Source of the DNA: Platanthera guangdongensis | Lineage: Eukaryota; Streptophyta; Magnoliopsida; Asparagales; Orchidaceae | Assembly (NCBI GenBank): GCA_039583875.1 | Contig: CM077164.1 | Location: forward strand, 65,875,628 to 65,939,627 | Direction of reading: 5' to 3' | DNA length: 64,000 nucleotides | Part shown: positions 29,985 through 41,505 of the stretch, piece after piece | Numbering within the stretch: the stretch's first letter is position 1 | How the letters are laid out: each line of letters starts with the position of its first letter | Program-made: the position numbers and the translations under genes | Notes under the pieces: generated by a model | What the model was told of the DNA's origin: nothing | What the model saw: only the letters and a program-made list of their open reading frames with translations | Database searches by the model: none

Positions 29985-32036
29985 CTTGGGCCTAGGTTGA
30001 TAACCTTTAAATTCTGAAATAAAGGACATCCTAGGTTGACTCTTATATCCTTCAGGATAATATCTCCTTGGAGGTATAATCCATTCAGTATAAGAGTTAA
30101 AGATTTGGGATGAAGGACCCTTAGGATTGAATTTTGATTTGCCTTTAAAAAGTTTTCCAGAGTTCTGACCTATGTTCGACGATCTTGGAGCTGCGTTCGA
30201 CGATCTTGGGTCAGATCGTCGAGCTCCGTTCGATGGTCGACTATGGCTGAGATCAGGTATTTGAGATCGTCGACCTGCGTTCGACGACTTTTGCTGAGAT
30301 CGTCGATCTGCATTCAATGATTTTGCCTGAGATCGTCGAACTGGGTTCAACGATCGTCGATCTTCATTCGACGATCGTCGATCTCCGTTCGACGATTTCT
30401 GATGGGACTTAGTTTTCTGAGGCAGATCATAATTTTTCCTAGCAACCTCTACAACTCCCGTTACTTTGTCAGAAATGAATTTGATTGGAGTTGTTAGAAC
30501 TATGGGTTGGCTGGATGAAGTACCCAAGCCCAGTGTACTGTTGAATCTGGAGTTCACTGTGCTTGTGATGTCCATCAGCTTGATGCTTCTCCAATTAATG
30601 GATTCTTCAAGCTTCTTGGCCTCAGAGAGCTCACTTTTCAGTTAAGCTATCTGTTCCCTACAACACTCCAACTCCTGAGAGAGTTTGAGATTTTCTGACT
30701 TTAAGGTATTGTGTTTAGATAATTGATTTCTGAGAGAGATAATTTCTTTCTCAGACTTTAGTATGTCTAAACACAATGCTTTAAATTCAGATTTAAAATC
30801 CTCTGAACTAAAATCAAAAGAACCAATTACCTGATCTTCTTCAAGTTGAGTCTCTGAGTCTGACTCTGACTCCTCTTCTTCTGAATTATGCTGTGAGGCA
30901 TTGATTGCCATCATGCAGAACTCTTTTTCTTCTACATCATCTTCATCATCACTGGAGCTGGATGAGGCTTCTGACTCCTCTTCAGTCTCACTCCAGGATT
31001 CAGCAACAAACCCTTTTCTTGTATGTTTGTTTTTGCTTGATGAGGGTTTGTCATTGCCATTCCTCTTGGAGTCTTTTTCCTTTCTTCTTTCTTTCCTGTC
31101 CCTTCTGTCCTTGTTCTTGTTCTCTGGACAGTCAGGAACTATGTGCCCTGGTTTCCTACAACCAAAGCAAATAATATCTTTATTATTGTTAATGGACATG
31201 TCATACCTTGGCTTATCCTGCTCCTTGTATGATCTCCTTCTGAAGTCCTTTCTGGCCATCTTGTAGAATCTTTTGGCCAACAAACTGAGTAGTTCATCAT
31301 TGCCTGTGGCTTTGTCTTCAGGCAGATCCTCAGTTGCCTTGAAGGTTATGGTCTTCTCTTTTCTTGTGGCTGGTGAGGTAGCCTTCTGTTCTTCCTCTCT
31401 ATTTTTGATGAGTAGCTCATAAGATTTGAGCTTACCCAATAGAGCTTCAGTAGTGATCTCATTCAGACTTCTGGCATCCTTAATTGGCCAGATTCTTGAA
31501 TCCCAAGTGCTAGGGAAGCACATTAGGATCTTGTCATTGAGTTCAGTTAGAGAGATCTCTTTGTCCAATGTTTTGAGTTCACTGACAATTAGACTTAGTC
31601 TGTTGTACATGTCTCCCACTGACTCAGTTTCTCCCTTCTTGAAATTCTCATATTGAGAGATGAGATGGGATCTCCTATCCTTTCTCTCATCAGCTGAGCC
31701 TGAGACTATTTCTGAGAGTTTGTCCCAAATTTACTTTTCTGAATTGTATTCAGCCACCTTTTGAAATATGTCATCAGGCATTGTATGGGCCAAGATGTTC
31801 ATAGCCTTGGCATCAGCTACCTTCCATCTCTTGATATCAGCATCTGTTCCTGATGGAGGTGGAACAGCATTTGTACTGGAATTCTCTAGGGGTCTTGGAC
31901 ACACTGTCAAAACATAGTTAAAAATGTCTTCGTCAATAGAATTCATGTACAGTCTGATCCTTGCTTTCCAAAGTGCAAACTTGGAAAGATTGCACACTGG
32001 AGGTCTGGTGCTAGTATAATCTTTGTTTTGGGCCAT
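29961..32036 (-). pseudogene. B gag with palindrome-encoded Arg/Ser repeats
   Basis: Starts MAQNKDYTSTRPPVCNLSKF (ATG at 32034-32036). Landmarks are FALWKARIRLYM, YNRLSLIVSELKTL, CFPSTWDSRIWPI, an acidic Ser-rich stretch, zinc knuckle CFGCRKPGHIVPDC (about 31135-31175), and a Glu-rich coiled-coil-like region. Between about 30170 and 30410 the protein has repeated DRRS, VRRS, GRRS units encoded by the palindromes. The second zinc knuckle of A1/A2 is absent. Lesions: TAA at 31731-31733 (for Glu before IWDKL) and TAA at 30642-30644. The normal gag stop is at 29961-29963. Confidence 0.88.
30170..30410. repeat. B gag internal TCGTCGA / TCGACGA array
   Basis: At least seven imperfect copies of the same inverted repeat seen in the B LTR and in the spacer before ORF3, here inside the gag reading frame. 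On the minus strand they encode a run of S-N-x-D/x-R-R-S type units. Confidence 0.85.
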
Positions 32037-32152
32037 GATTTGTGAAAGCAAAATCTAATAATAAGATACAAAAGAAAATAGATCTAACTTTGGATCTTTG
32101 GGTTCAGGTGTTAGCCTGTACAACCAATCAGGTATGGTATGTTTAACCAACC

Positions 32153-32166
32153 TGCCTCTGATACCA
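32153..32166 (-). other. B primer binding site (initiator Met tRNA)
   Basis: Minus strand TGGTATCAGAGGCA, 2 nt inside the 5' LTR; the first 11-12 bases match the initiator Met tRNA complement. Confidence 0.9.
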
Positions 32167-32168
32167 AT

Positions 32169-33667
32169 TGAAAGTGCAGCTAGATCTGATATACTCTAGA
32201 GGGAGTGAATAGAGTATATGGTGCTTTGAAACTTTTTACAACAATTGTTGTAATAAGAGTGAGCAGGGAAGCAGTAATAAAACTAATCACAGCACTAAGT
32301 TAAACAAAAGCTAATCACAGAAAAATCAAGGTCAGAAACAAACATAAAAACAAGCAAAACCAGAAGACACAAGGAAATATAGTGGTTCCCCTAAACTTGG
32401 GTACATCCACTCTTCTACCACCCTAGGTAGGAATCCACTGTAGGATGAGTTGATCAGGTGTCCTGGGCACCAATGAGTTTTTGATAAGGTGCTCAAAAAC
32501 CAAAGCAGATTTTTTGATCAGGTGTCTTGCCACCAATGAGCTTTTGCAAGGTGCTCAAAAACCAAGCTCAAACTTTTGAAGGGAGTTTGAAAAACCCTTT
32601 ACAGAGAGGGGGTGAGAAAGTGATGGAAGTCTTCTCTTTCTCAAACAACTGAGAAGACTATGTGGATTGTTGATGTCAAAGCTCCCCCTGAATCCTTGAG
32701 ATCTTCAGGAAGAAAAGCTTTGCTGAGGGTGATAGGCCTTCAAAGATTGAACTCCAACAATAGATGATTTCAGCAATGACTGAAATGTTGAATGTCTGGA
32801 GTCTGGAAATATGTTGGCCTTGAACACTTTGAAACTAAAGAGATCTGAAGATTTCTGAAAAGATTGATCTCCTTGGATGAGTGTTCTTGAGAATTCTTTG
32901 AGACAGTATATTTTTGAATGTATCTCTGTAATCTGTGTGTCTCTCTCTGTATTCTATTAGAGACTTAAAAATTCTATCTTTTATTCTCTGGTACAGAATA
33001 GAATAACATTCTCTGTCAAGTATAGCCGTTAGCCTGCATTAATTGCATCCTTAATTGTAAAATCTCTTCTGGAGGAAAGTCCATAGAAATATTCCATGAA
33101 ACTTTGTCCAGAAATGAATGAAAACGGCTAGGAAATCTCTGAATTAATTGCAGAATAACTCCTTAACTGATTTGAAATTGAATCTAGAAACATCCTTGAA
33201 GTTATCTGATATCGTCGAACTGAGCTCTGCTATCGTCGAGCTGAGCTCAGCGATCTGGAAATATACATCAGCAAAATATCGTCGATCTGAGCTCAAAGAT
33301 CGTCGAACTGAGCTCAGAGATAAAGATCCAAAGCAGAGTCAAAATCGTCGACCTGAGCTCACCGATCGTCGAACGGAGTTCGACGATATAATGAGGTTGA
33401 GCTCAGTGATCGTTGAATGGAGTTCGACGATCTGTCGAAGTTGAGCTAGACGATCGTCGATCGAAGTTCAACGAATCGTCGTGCTGAGCTCGACGATATG
33501 ACTTAGTCTCCAAATAGAAAATCTTGGTCTTCAGGGCAGCTTCCAAACCTAGACTTCTAACCCTTAGACTCAATTCTAATTGACCTATTGAGCTATACAT
33601 GAGGTCAAGCATTGATTCCTAGAGACATAGTGATCCTGACTCAAATTAGTAATAGGGTGTTCCAACA
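32169..33667 (-). repeat. B 5' LTR
   Basis: A 1499-bp partner of 15419-16918. The inverted-repeat array is at about 33210-33500. The TATA-like element of the other LTR (CTATAAAG) reads CTGTAAAG here (about 32597-32604). It ends CCAACA and is followed by TTGGC, the altered target duplication. Confidence 0.93.
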
Positions 33668-34050
33668 TTGGCAGCCTCCCTATCTGCAAAGGTAGTCTCC
33701 AGAACTGTCTTCCACCACCGGTTGGCATGGGACTCCAAGCAGGAAACAACAAGTGGCACCCTCTCCTCCCAAAGGCTCCGTATCCATGTCAGCATCTCCT
33801 CCATGATGTCTAGCCATTCCTGTATCCGAACTACCCCCTCTGTCCCCAAGTAGGACGGGGGAGAGAGTCCTCGAAAGATGCTGAGCCAGTTGTCTCCCGG
33901 AATAGGCTGCGGAGCCGGGGCCTGTTGGTTCCTGAAGGCTTCCAGGATAGCCGTCAGAGTCTATACCATGTTAGACTGTAGGAATTGAGTGGGAACTGGC
34001 GGCGGTGGTGCAACTTCCAGAATCTGTGTAGGCAGTACTGGAGGCTGCGT
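33668..34050 (-). pseudogene. D1 gag, N-terminal piece
   Basis: Minus strand from 34050 reads a start region equivalent to D2 MQPPQ, but with ACG in place of ATG (34048-34050), then PPPPVPTQF, a TAG for Gln near 33962, LTAILEAFRNQQAP, LSIFRGLSPPSYLG, EEWL-like IQEWLDIMEEML, and ESHANRWWKTV, the conserved retrotransposon Gag core. It ends where B inserted. The lost start and the stop show that the copy was decaying independently of the insertions. Confidence 0.88.
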
Positions 34051-34216
34051 CAAAAAATTTATCGTCAGAACTTTTTCAACCTTAACTAAAATGGACAATT
34101 ATATATGTGATCCCCACATGGGCACACCACTGCTTCCGCTGCTTAGTTTGTCCCCAAACTAAACTTGCACGGGGGTGACCCAGGGGTTGTGGACTGTTAC
34201 TTTTCGATCAAGGTTT

Positions 34217-34228
34217 TCTCTGATACCA
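34217..34228 (-). other. D1 primer binding site (initiator Met tRNA)
   Basis: Minus strand TGGTATCAGAGA, 2 nt inside the LTR. The leader from 34051 to 34216 shows no gene. Confidence 0.9.
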
Positions 34229-37200
34229 CTTGTGAGACCCCTTCTTTTTTATTCTAAAACTCCGGGGTCTTAGGCCCAGAACCGCCGCCTTGCGGTGACA
34301 CCTTCGCACCGATCCTACCGACCAAATCGATCGCAGTTGTAGCAAAAAGTAGCAGTGCATGAGAAGATAAGTCCACAGTAAATCACATATATATATATAT
34401 ATAAATCTCCACGAAGGGAGTGTCCACAGAATAGTAAAGTGTACCGAAATAAAAGGTCTGAAGCCCGGTACATCAAAATCCTCAATACAGATCTCTCATG
34501 CGGAAGCAAAACAAAATAACTACTAGAAGTCGAAACTCACGGTCCCAGCTGGCTGTACTCCTGAGCTAGACTACCCTATCTCCAATTGCAGCGGTCTCCT
34601 GGTCTGCTCCTCCATACTCGGCTCCACGATCCCCTAATATGATGTGGTTCGAAAACCATTAGTCTAAAAGACTAAGCCCTATCGTCCCCCACCCCTTCCC
34701 CCATGCTCCTAGGCACCGAGCGGGGAGGAAGAAAGGAAAAGGACATGAAAGAGGAGAGAAATCAAAAATAGGTGACAGGGGGGCCTAACTAGCAAGTTAT
34801 AATCATGTTGTAATAGGTAAAGAAGAAAGGAATTTAACCTTTACTTATGTGAGTACACATAAGCCAAGGGATCTTCTACAAGGCTCCCATCGTATAAAAT
34901 GTCCCATACCACTTTATACTTTGGGGTGTCGATTATCACAAGCAGCATATAAATATTGAAATAACCTTAATTTATAAACTTGCCTACACAAGCTTATAGA
35001 CTAAGGGGTCGTTTTGCAGGGCCTAATGTATAAGCGTCCCATACCACTTATACTTTAGGTGTCAGGGTTAAATGAATCGATTATACTATGATATGCAAGT
35101 GGGTATGATGGACATGCAAGTGCAACACACACACCCGACTCTATGCACACAGACCTTTAGTTCCCCCTTTCGGAGTCGTTACCTCCCAGGATACCTCCGT
35201 AGTGGCAGACGGAAGCGGTGGGTTGGGCCTCGCCCACCTCAAAACCAGTAAAAGTACTACTGGTCTGACCTATCGTATGCCTCAACGCTTGATGCAATAA
35301 ACAGACTACCACGTACTCTTGCCGACAAGACCGCCGGACTTAAGTTTGGCGAAGTGTAAAACCACACTTGCCGAGTCATCGTATAGGAGTCGGTGCATCG
35401 ACTAACCCATACCGAAGACCCACTACCTTAACTTTCCTTCCTTTCATGCACATGCAAATTTATCGTATCAGAACCAAGCCAAAGCTCCCCGGACCATCCC
35501 GTCCGTCACAAGTATCACCCGAGCCAAAGCTCGCCGGACCGAAACGTCCGTCTCTTATTCCAAATCTCATCCCTTTGAACACCGCGGGATGGCGCCCCTT
35601 TGAACACCTCGGGACGACTAAACCATTTCTAATACTTGTCCAACTAGTGAGTGCAGTGTGAAACCATATTTACTAAATTACTCTTTCGATTTGTTATTTA
35701 AGGTTTACGTTAACCTAGGACTGCCCCTGGTATTCCCTGTGAAGGGCTCTCAAGGGGCACTAGGAACTGTGTTGGGATTACGCCCAGCGTTCCCTTTCGC
35801 AAGGTACTTATTATTATTGGTTGATTTCTCTTACCCCTTACCTTCTCATATTGCGATAGGCTAATCCTAAGGTAATTTAGACCTTTCACTCTCGCGGGAA
35901 CGCCGATCTTTCGTCGAACTCGCTTACCTTCTAACACACATCCACTCGATTCCCACCACTCCTTAGAACTTTCTAGGTGACTCATCCACGTTTATTCAAA
36001 CAATTCAACACGACTAACTCCACCCTATTCAAACTCTTATCCTAATACAACGTTTCCCCAAATTATTATTTGCAGACCAACCTATACTAAATGATGTTCA
36101 TGATAGGATGTCCTTCAAGTTTTCATCCGAATGACCTAGGATTATTACTGGAGACCTATCATGACATAAATGATTTAATTCCAGAATGTTGTATTTTCCT
36201 CAATTAATCTTCTATTTAAATAATTTCTTACAAGAGCCAATTATAGTCAAGTTGATTATGAAGTATACATTTTAAACATGATTAATGTTCCATAAATTCA
36301 TGATAAAATTCCATATATCAAAAATTGACAATTTCCAAATTTGACATTTTCTATAAACATTTAAGGGGCCTAAAACTATTTTAGCAGTAAATTCCCATAT
36401 TCCAAGATTTGTAAATCAACTACTTGAAATTATCATCCAAATAATTTGAGATAAATATGTTACACTACCACAATCCTAAAATTAGCACCGGCCAAACCTT
36501 CATGATTTTTCACAGAATATTTAATTCTAAATGAATTCAATACAAAAATCTACAAAGGGGCATAATTGTGAATCAAGTACTATGAATATACTTGAAAACT
36601 TCCTAATTAAATTCCTAACAGTAGATATCATCCTAAAATCATCAATGGCCAAAATTCACATTTTTACAACTTAAATTATTCTTTAAAAGATTTATTTACC
36701 AAGTATGACCTTTACAATATTTATGAAGGAAGCAATATATAAAGTCCTTCAAAAATTGTAATAAAATTCTGAGACATCTATTTAGGTCAAAAAGCTCTAC
36801 TGACCAAAATTTACTAAATTCCATTTAAACTAAATGATCAAATTAAATCGAATACTAAATTGGACACTTTGATATTTAACAAAGGAACTACCCTGAATAT
36901 AATCCATAAAATTCCACTAAAAATATATAGCGGTTAAACTCACCCTATGATTCATTTTACCCCATTTTCACAATTTTTAGATGAGGTTAAATTACCATTT
37001 TGACCTAGTAGTGCTTCTACCCTAAAAATAGGGTTTGACTTTTGAGATACTTAACTACTTCAAAATTCCCTAATATTTCAACCAGAGGCTTAAATATATC
37101 TATGCTAACTCTCTACTGATTTACAAGGCCATACAAAGGCATTTTCCCCTATGTCCTTCACAACCCCTTAAAGGTCCATCCTTAGGGTGTGAACTTGGGT

Positions 37201-37439
37201 CCAAGGGTAAGTCAACCCTAATTCATCCATTTTCCCCAAAGAGGGGAGGGTACTTAAGGTAATACTAAGTCAGTGGTCCAAAAAGGGCTGTGCCTTCAAT
37301 ATTTTATTTTTTTCTTCTTTTGGCTATAGGCACACCAAGTCCTTTACAAGCCAACACATGCAAGGGGTTTCCCTAACTTGCTATGATCCATATGGGCTGA
37401 AAATTTAACAATACCCTAATAATGTCCTCATGGACATGC

Positions 37440-38300
37440 CACCAAAAATTGGGGCCTTTTGGAGTTGAACTACTTCAAGAATCACCTAAACAAGCCTATG
37501 GGTAATTTGGTAATTTCCACCTAATTTTAATTCCAATTAATCTCATTTTTGGGAAGGACGTAAATATGCCATAAACCAGTTACTTCAAAAAATATCAAGT
37601 CATTTGGGCCTCTGGATGGGCTTGGGCATCCCTTTAAAAGTTCTGCATTTTGCTATTTGCAGCCCAATGCAATTAATTTTTCAGATCTTGCAAGTGAGAT
37701 ATCTCAACATGCAGAGGGCTAAATTGTCTAATGTTTCTACCATAGGTCTAATATACTCCTAAGGACAGGCCACCAAAATTTGGGGCATTTTGGAGTTGAT
37801 ATGCTCCAAGAATCACCTAAACAAGCCTAGGGGTAATTTGGTAATTCCACCCTAATTTTAATTCCAATTAATCCCATTTTTTGGGAAGGACCTAAATATG
37901 CCCTAAACCAGTTACTTCCCAAAATCTAAGGTCATTTGGGCCTCTGGATGGGCTTGGGCATCCCTTTCATATTTCTGCATTTTGCTATTTGCAGCCCATG
38001 GCCATTCAATTTTTCAGATCTTGCAAGTGAGATATCTCAACATGTACATGGTTAAATTGTCTACGTTTTCTACCATAGGTCTAATATACTCCTAAGGGCA
38101 GGCCAACAAAAGTTTAGGCATTTAGGAGTTGATATGCTCTAAATATCAACAAAATGTAATTAATCATATGTGGACTAAAACTATAGCATTAGTTTCCCCA
38201 AAAATTACCATTTTTTGGGAGGGCCTAGATATGACTAATTAAGCCACATGCCCAAAATTTCAGCCCATTTGGACTTAGGGTTTGGGTAGGGCACGTATTT
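37440..38300 (-). repeat. Tandem repeat in D1 LTR, about 332-bp unit
   Basis: Units beginning CACCAAAAATTGGGG (37440), CACCAAAATTTGGGG (37771) and a degenerate third (38104) repeat with a period of 331-333 bp. The first two match over nearly their whole length. Confidence 0.85.
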
Positions 38301-39419
38301 TAGTTTCTGACCTATCCTAGGACCAGCCCTAGGAAAATGGCTCTATAGGGCAGTAGACTTAACCAATGATTATGTGTAATATATCACATTAAAGGTGACG
38401 TCATGACCTACAATTCTCATGTTGAGGACATTTTATGAAAAAGAATGTAAGTTCCCTTATATTGGCATGCAAAGGTCGTTTAAAAAGGGGCAGAAAATAA
38501 CACTATTCATATGATTAAAATAATTCCAGGATTTAACATTTGCTTGGCACGGATCTTGACGCAATCCGACGGAAACTGCTCATCTTCTCCAATCCGCCTG
38601 GTTCCCAGCCTGAATTTCACGGGGCTTTTACCGCCCGCCTCCGGCGGTGCCTCCACCGGCAATCATCAGCTCCCCCCTCACGGTGGTGGGGGCAAGCTTT
38701 TCCGGCGGCTAGGGCGGCGGGAGGTGGCGGCGCCACCTCACCCGAGTTCCTCTAAAACCGCCATTAAATGGCAAAAAAGAAGGCAAAAATGAAGAGCTAG
38801 GCTCGGGCTCATTCGAGCCCGAACCCTAACCTAGATATTCCTAAGATCTAAGCATGAAGAGAGAGGTGAGGGAGGACCTTCCCGGCGGCCTTGCGACGTG
38901 AGGAGCGGCGGGGAACCATGGCGGCGGCGACGGTGCTTCTCCCTTGGTTTTCACGGCTAAGGATAGGTTCTCTCTCTCTCCCTCTGCTTCTCTCCCTGTC
39001 CTGAGAGTGGTGAACTGAAAGGGGAGAGGGGGGAAAGTGAGAAGATGAAGTAAAAGGGGAGGGTGATAGTTCCTATGTGCAAGGTGGAGGGTTTACTTTT
39101 TTATTGTCACCATGCATGCATGGGTGGACCCCACTCCATCCAACTCCTCATGACTTCCAAGGGTCGGCCAGCCCATATGGGGGATGATGGCATGGGTCCA
39201 AGTGGCTTATTCTACTAAGTACCCTTAAATATACCCCTTTTCTCTCTCCTAAATTATTCTTTAATTTTGAGATTCTCTCTCTCTCTCCTAGCCACTAAGT
39301 TGGCTGGTCAATCTCCTATTGGTAGCCCACATGTTTATTTCATCCACCAAAATATGGTTAGCCCAAGTGAGTTGGGCTTGAGCTTGAGTTAGCCCATTTG
39401 GGCTAGCTTGACCCAAACC

Positions 39420-39965
39420 TAGGCTAGGGTTGACTTAGGTCAATTTGGTCTTTGAGGTTGGCCCAAATGTGTCCTTGGTGACCCATTGGCCTCCCCTAAG
39501 GCCTAGGTAGGGTTTTCTTGGCCCTTTGGAGGTCACTTGACCCTTAGGCAGGACACTTGACCATTTTAGGGCTAGAGTTGACTTTGGTCAACTTAGCCTT
39601 TTTGGTTGGCCCCAATGGGTCCTTGGTGACCTATTGGCCTCTCACTAGGGTTATGAAGGTATGTGTGGGGTCCACTTGGCTAAGGGAACTTCAATTGGCC
39701 CTTGTGCAGGCCAGTTTGACCCAATGTAGGCTAGGTTGACCCATTTAGGGTTAGAGTTGACTTTGGTCAACTTAGCCTCTTGGGTGGACCCCAATGGGTC
39801 ATAGGTGACCCATTGACCTCACTCTAGGGTTAGGTGGGCTTTTGTGGGGTCCACTTGGCTAAGGGGACTTCAATTGGCCCTTGTAGGTTAGTTTGACCCA
39901 TTTAGGGTTAGGGTTGACTTGGGTCAACTTAACCCTTTTGACTGCCCTCCATGGGTCCTTAGTGC
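39420..39965 (-). repeat. Tandem repeat in D1 LTR, about 145-180-bp unit
   Basis: Four degenerate copies of a block with GGGTTGACTTNGGTCAA and ATGGGTCCTTGGTGACC begin near 39423, 39567, 39747 and 39904. They lie in the U3 end of the LTR. Similar GTCAA-rich sequence occurs near the D2 LTR start (about 41580-41960). Confidence 0.75.
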
Positions 39966-40194
39966 TCTAATGAATCTTACAATGGGTTGATGAGACCATG
40001 GTGGGGTCTTGAAGTCTTGGTGAAGCCTCATGGTTATCTTAAACTAAGGTTCAGGAATTTACTATTTGCAGACCATAGTGGTCTCACCCACATTCTTAGG
40101 TTTTCTTGGTCTTCTTAGACTTCCTAGGGTTTTGTCATGACCTAGTCATGACCAAAACTACTCTTAGGGGTCTAGTTGGAAATGGGATGTTACA

Positions 40195-41505
40195 TCAGGA
40201 CAGTCCGCCACAAGGATGTGGCTAACATCCATCACATTACTAGAGAGATTGGCAAAAAACCAAAGCACAACTCCATAGACAGTCCTCAAAGTCGGACTCC
40301 GCGGACACAAAATAAGTCCGCTATAACACCGCGGATACAACTTCCAGTCTGCCCGGTTACCCCAAGAATTGGCTAACTGTAAGGCCGCTGATCAAGCTGA
40401 GCACCGCCAACAGACCGCCAAATACAGTCCTCTCAGGCCGCTCCACTGGACGCCCAAGCCGCCAAGACTTCCCTGGACACAGACCACCCAGGCCGTAGAC
40501 CAGTCCACCCAGGCCGCAAACCCAGGCCACCTAGACCGGCCGACCTGCCCATCACCCACTTTCACATCACAAATTTCAACACTAATATTGAACGGTTAAT
40601 GCACGGTCGTGCGCCAAACCGTGCGTGACCATTATTTATGGCTTCTCTATTTAAGCCATAGGTCTCATTCACCCAGAAAATCCAATCCGCCATTTCCACT
40701 CCTTTTAGCGGGAAAACCATCTTCTAGCCGCTTTTTCCTCTCTCCTCCTTGAAGAGCTTGTCTGGCAACCGTTCTCCCTCCAAAAGCTCTCAATAGCTTC
40801 ATCTTCGGCCACCATAGTCTTCTCCAACCTCAGAGCTCCGTTTCAAGCTCTTAGGCGCTGCATACGTGGAGTTATCCTGTAAGGTTTAACCCGACGGCTA
40901 TTCACGAAGAAGATAGGATATTACAAGGAAGTGACAATACTTCTCAACCCCAGACGCCATCCGTAGACCGAGCACGGACAAGGACCGACAACCCTTGACT
41001 CCGGTCGCGAATCTCGAAAGTCTTCGTGCGTTTGTTTGTATCTCTCCCCCTTCTCTTGTAATAACTTTGCTATTGATTGCTTGGTTGTTGGATTGATGAG
41101 AAAGAGCTTGATTTACTTAATGATTTCAGCATATCTATGCGTTGATATATTTTAGTTCTTGATTGTGTTGATGCGCTTCCATCCTTTGTGTTTTTGACGC
41201 GATAACGCTGTCCTAACAAATGTTAGGAGCGTGCGTGGAGAAGAGGTGACTGCGACCCTCACTGGTTTGTCCATCCTCCCCATTACTCGCTTGAGTAATG
41301 CTCCCAAGCGACGCGGTGAAGGCGACCCGGATTAGTTTTATTAATGTTAAAATTAGGAAACCAAATATCAAAAACCTTTGTTACGTTGGCACTTGCAATC
41401 CCTCTTTCAATAGCGAAGTCACACTCCCTACTTGCACTCCTAGAGAGATCGATATCCTGAGATTCAACTCCTCAAATCTATTACTTGACTATGATCGGTA
41501 CACTT
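40195..41505 (+). mobile_element. E: fragment of an Athila/Tat-type LTR between D1 and D2
   Basis: No gene is visible in these 1.3 kb. The right end (CTATTACTTGAC...GGTACACTT) parallels the last 80 bp of the C LTR (TTATTACTTGAT...GTGCACTTGCG), and the preceding TAATTAGTTTTA and GTTACGTTGGCACTT/AACGTTGCACTT blocks are also in register. A TATA-like TATTTAAG at 40648-40655 could be its promoter, with the pyrimidine-rich leader after it. I infer an old LTR, cut by D1 on the left and D2 on the right. Moderate confidence, because no element body remains. Confidence 0.5.

Larger units (their letters stand above)
15419..33667 (-). mobile_element. B: second Sirevirus-type Ty1/copia retrotransposon, split by C
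   Basis: An 18.2 kb span, about 12.1 kb without the nested C. LTRs are 1.5 kb with TG...CA ends; the target duplication is TCGGC (15414-15418) and TTGGC (33668-33672), one C-to-T change apart. Internal order on the minus strand matches A1: primer site, gag, pol, palindrome/TATA spacer, ORF3, polypurine tract. By eye the LTRs differ at about 30 of 1500 positions (about 2%). It is a different family from A1/A2, with its own palindrome, and shares the LTR-end motif CTAGAGGGGGGTGAATAG with them. Confidence 0.95.
1..40194 (-). mobile_element. D1: Tekay/Del-like Ty3/gypsy retrotransposon, 3' part outside window, split by A1 and B
   Basis: The minus strand reads, from high to low coordinates: 5' LTR (34231-40194), primer site (34217-34228), gag in three pieces (34050-33668, 15418-15296, 2172-1555), an intron-like block (1554-1426), protease, and reverse transcriptase running off the left edge. 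Pieces join cleanly once the inserted elements A1 and B and one copy of each 5-bp target duplication are removed. Lineage is inferred from the long LTRs, the initiator-Met tRNA primer site, and close similarity to D2, whose integrase is followed by a chromodomain-like start. The copy is dead: gag start lost, stops in gag and pol, two insertions. Order of enzymes (protease, RT) and FIDDI active site are gypsy-like. High confidence for gypsy, moderate for Tekay. Confidence 0.9.
34231..40194 (-). repeat. D1 5' LTR (about 5.96 kb)
   Basis: Bounded by TGTGAGACC at 34231 and GGGATGTTACA ending at 40194, i.e. TGTAACATCCC on the element strand, the usual start of Del/Tekay LTRs. It shares blocks with the inverted D2 LTR: 35706-35810 with about 44545-44650, and the GC-rich 38550-38960 with about 42390-42790. 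It is unusually long, partly through internal tandem repeats (37440-38300 and 39420-39960). Short open frames inside it have no recognisable product. Confidence 0.85.

Noticed and set aside
34386..34403. TA dinucleotide run in the D1 LTR
   Set aside because: A short simple repeat with no further pattern.
35368..35985. Short open frames in the D1 LTR (and 44870-45251 in the D2 LTR)
   Set aside because: They lie in LTR sequence shared in inverted orientation by D1 and D2, have no known domain, and give different peptides in each copy.
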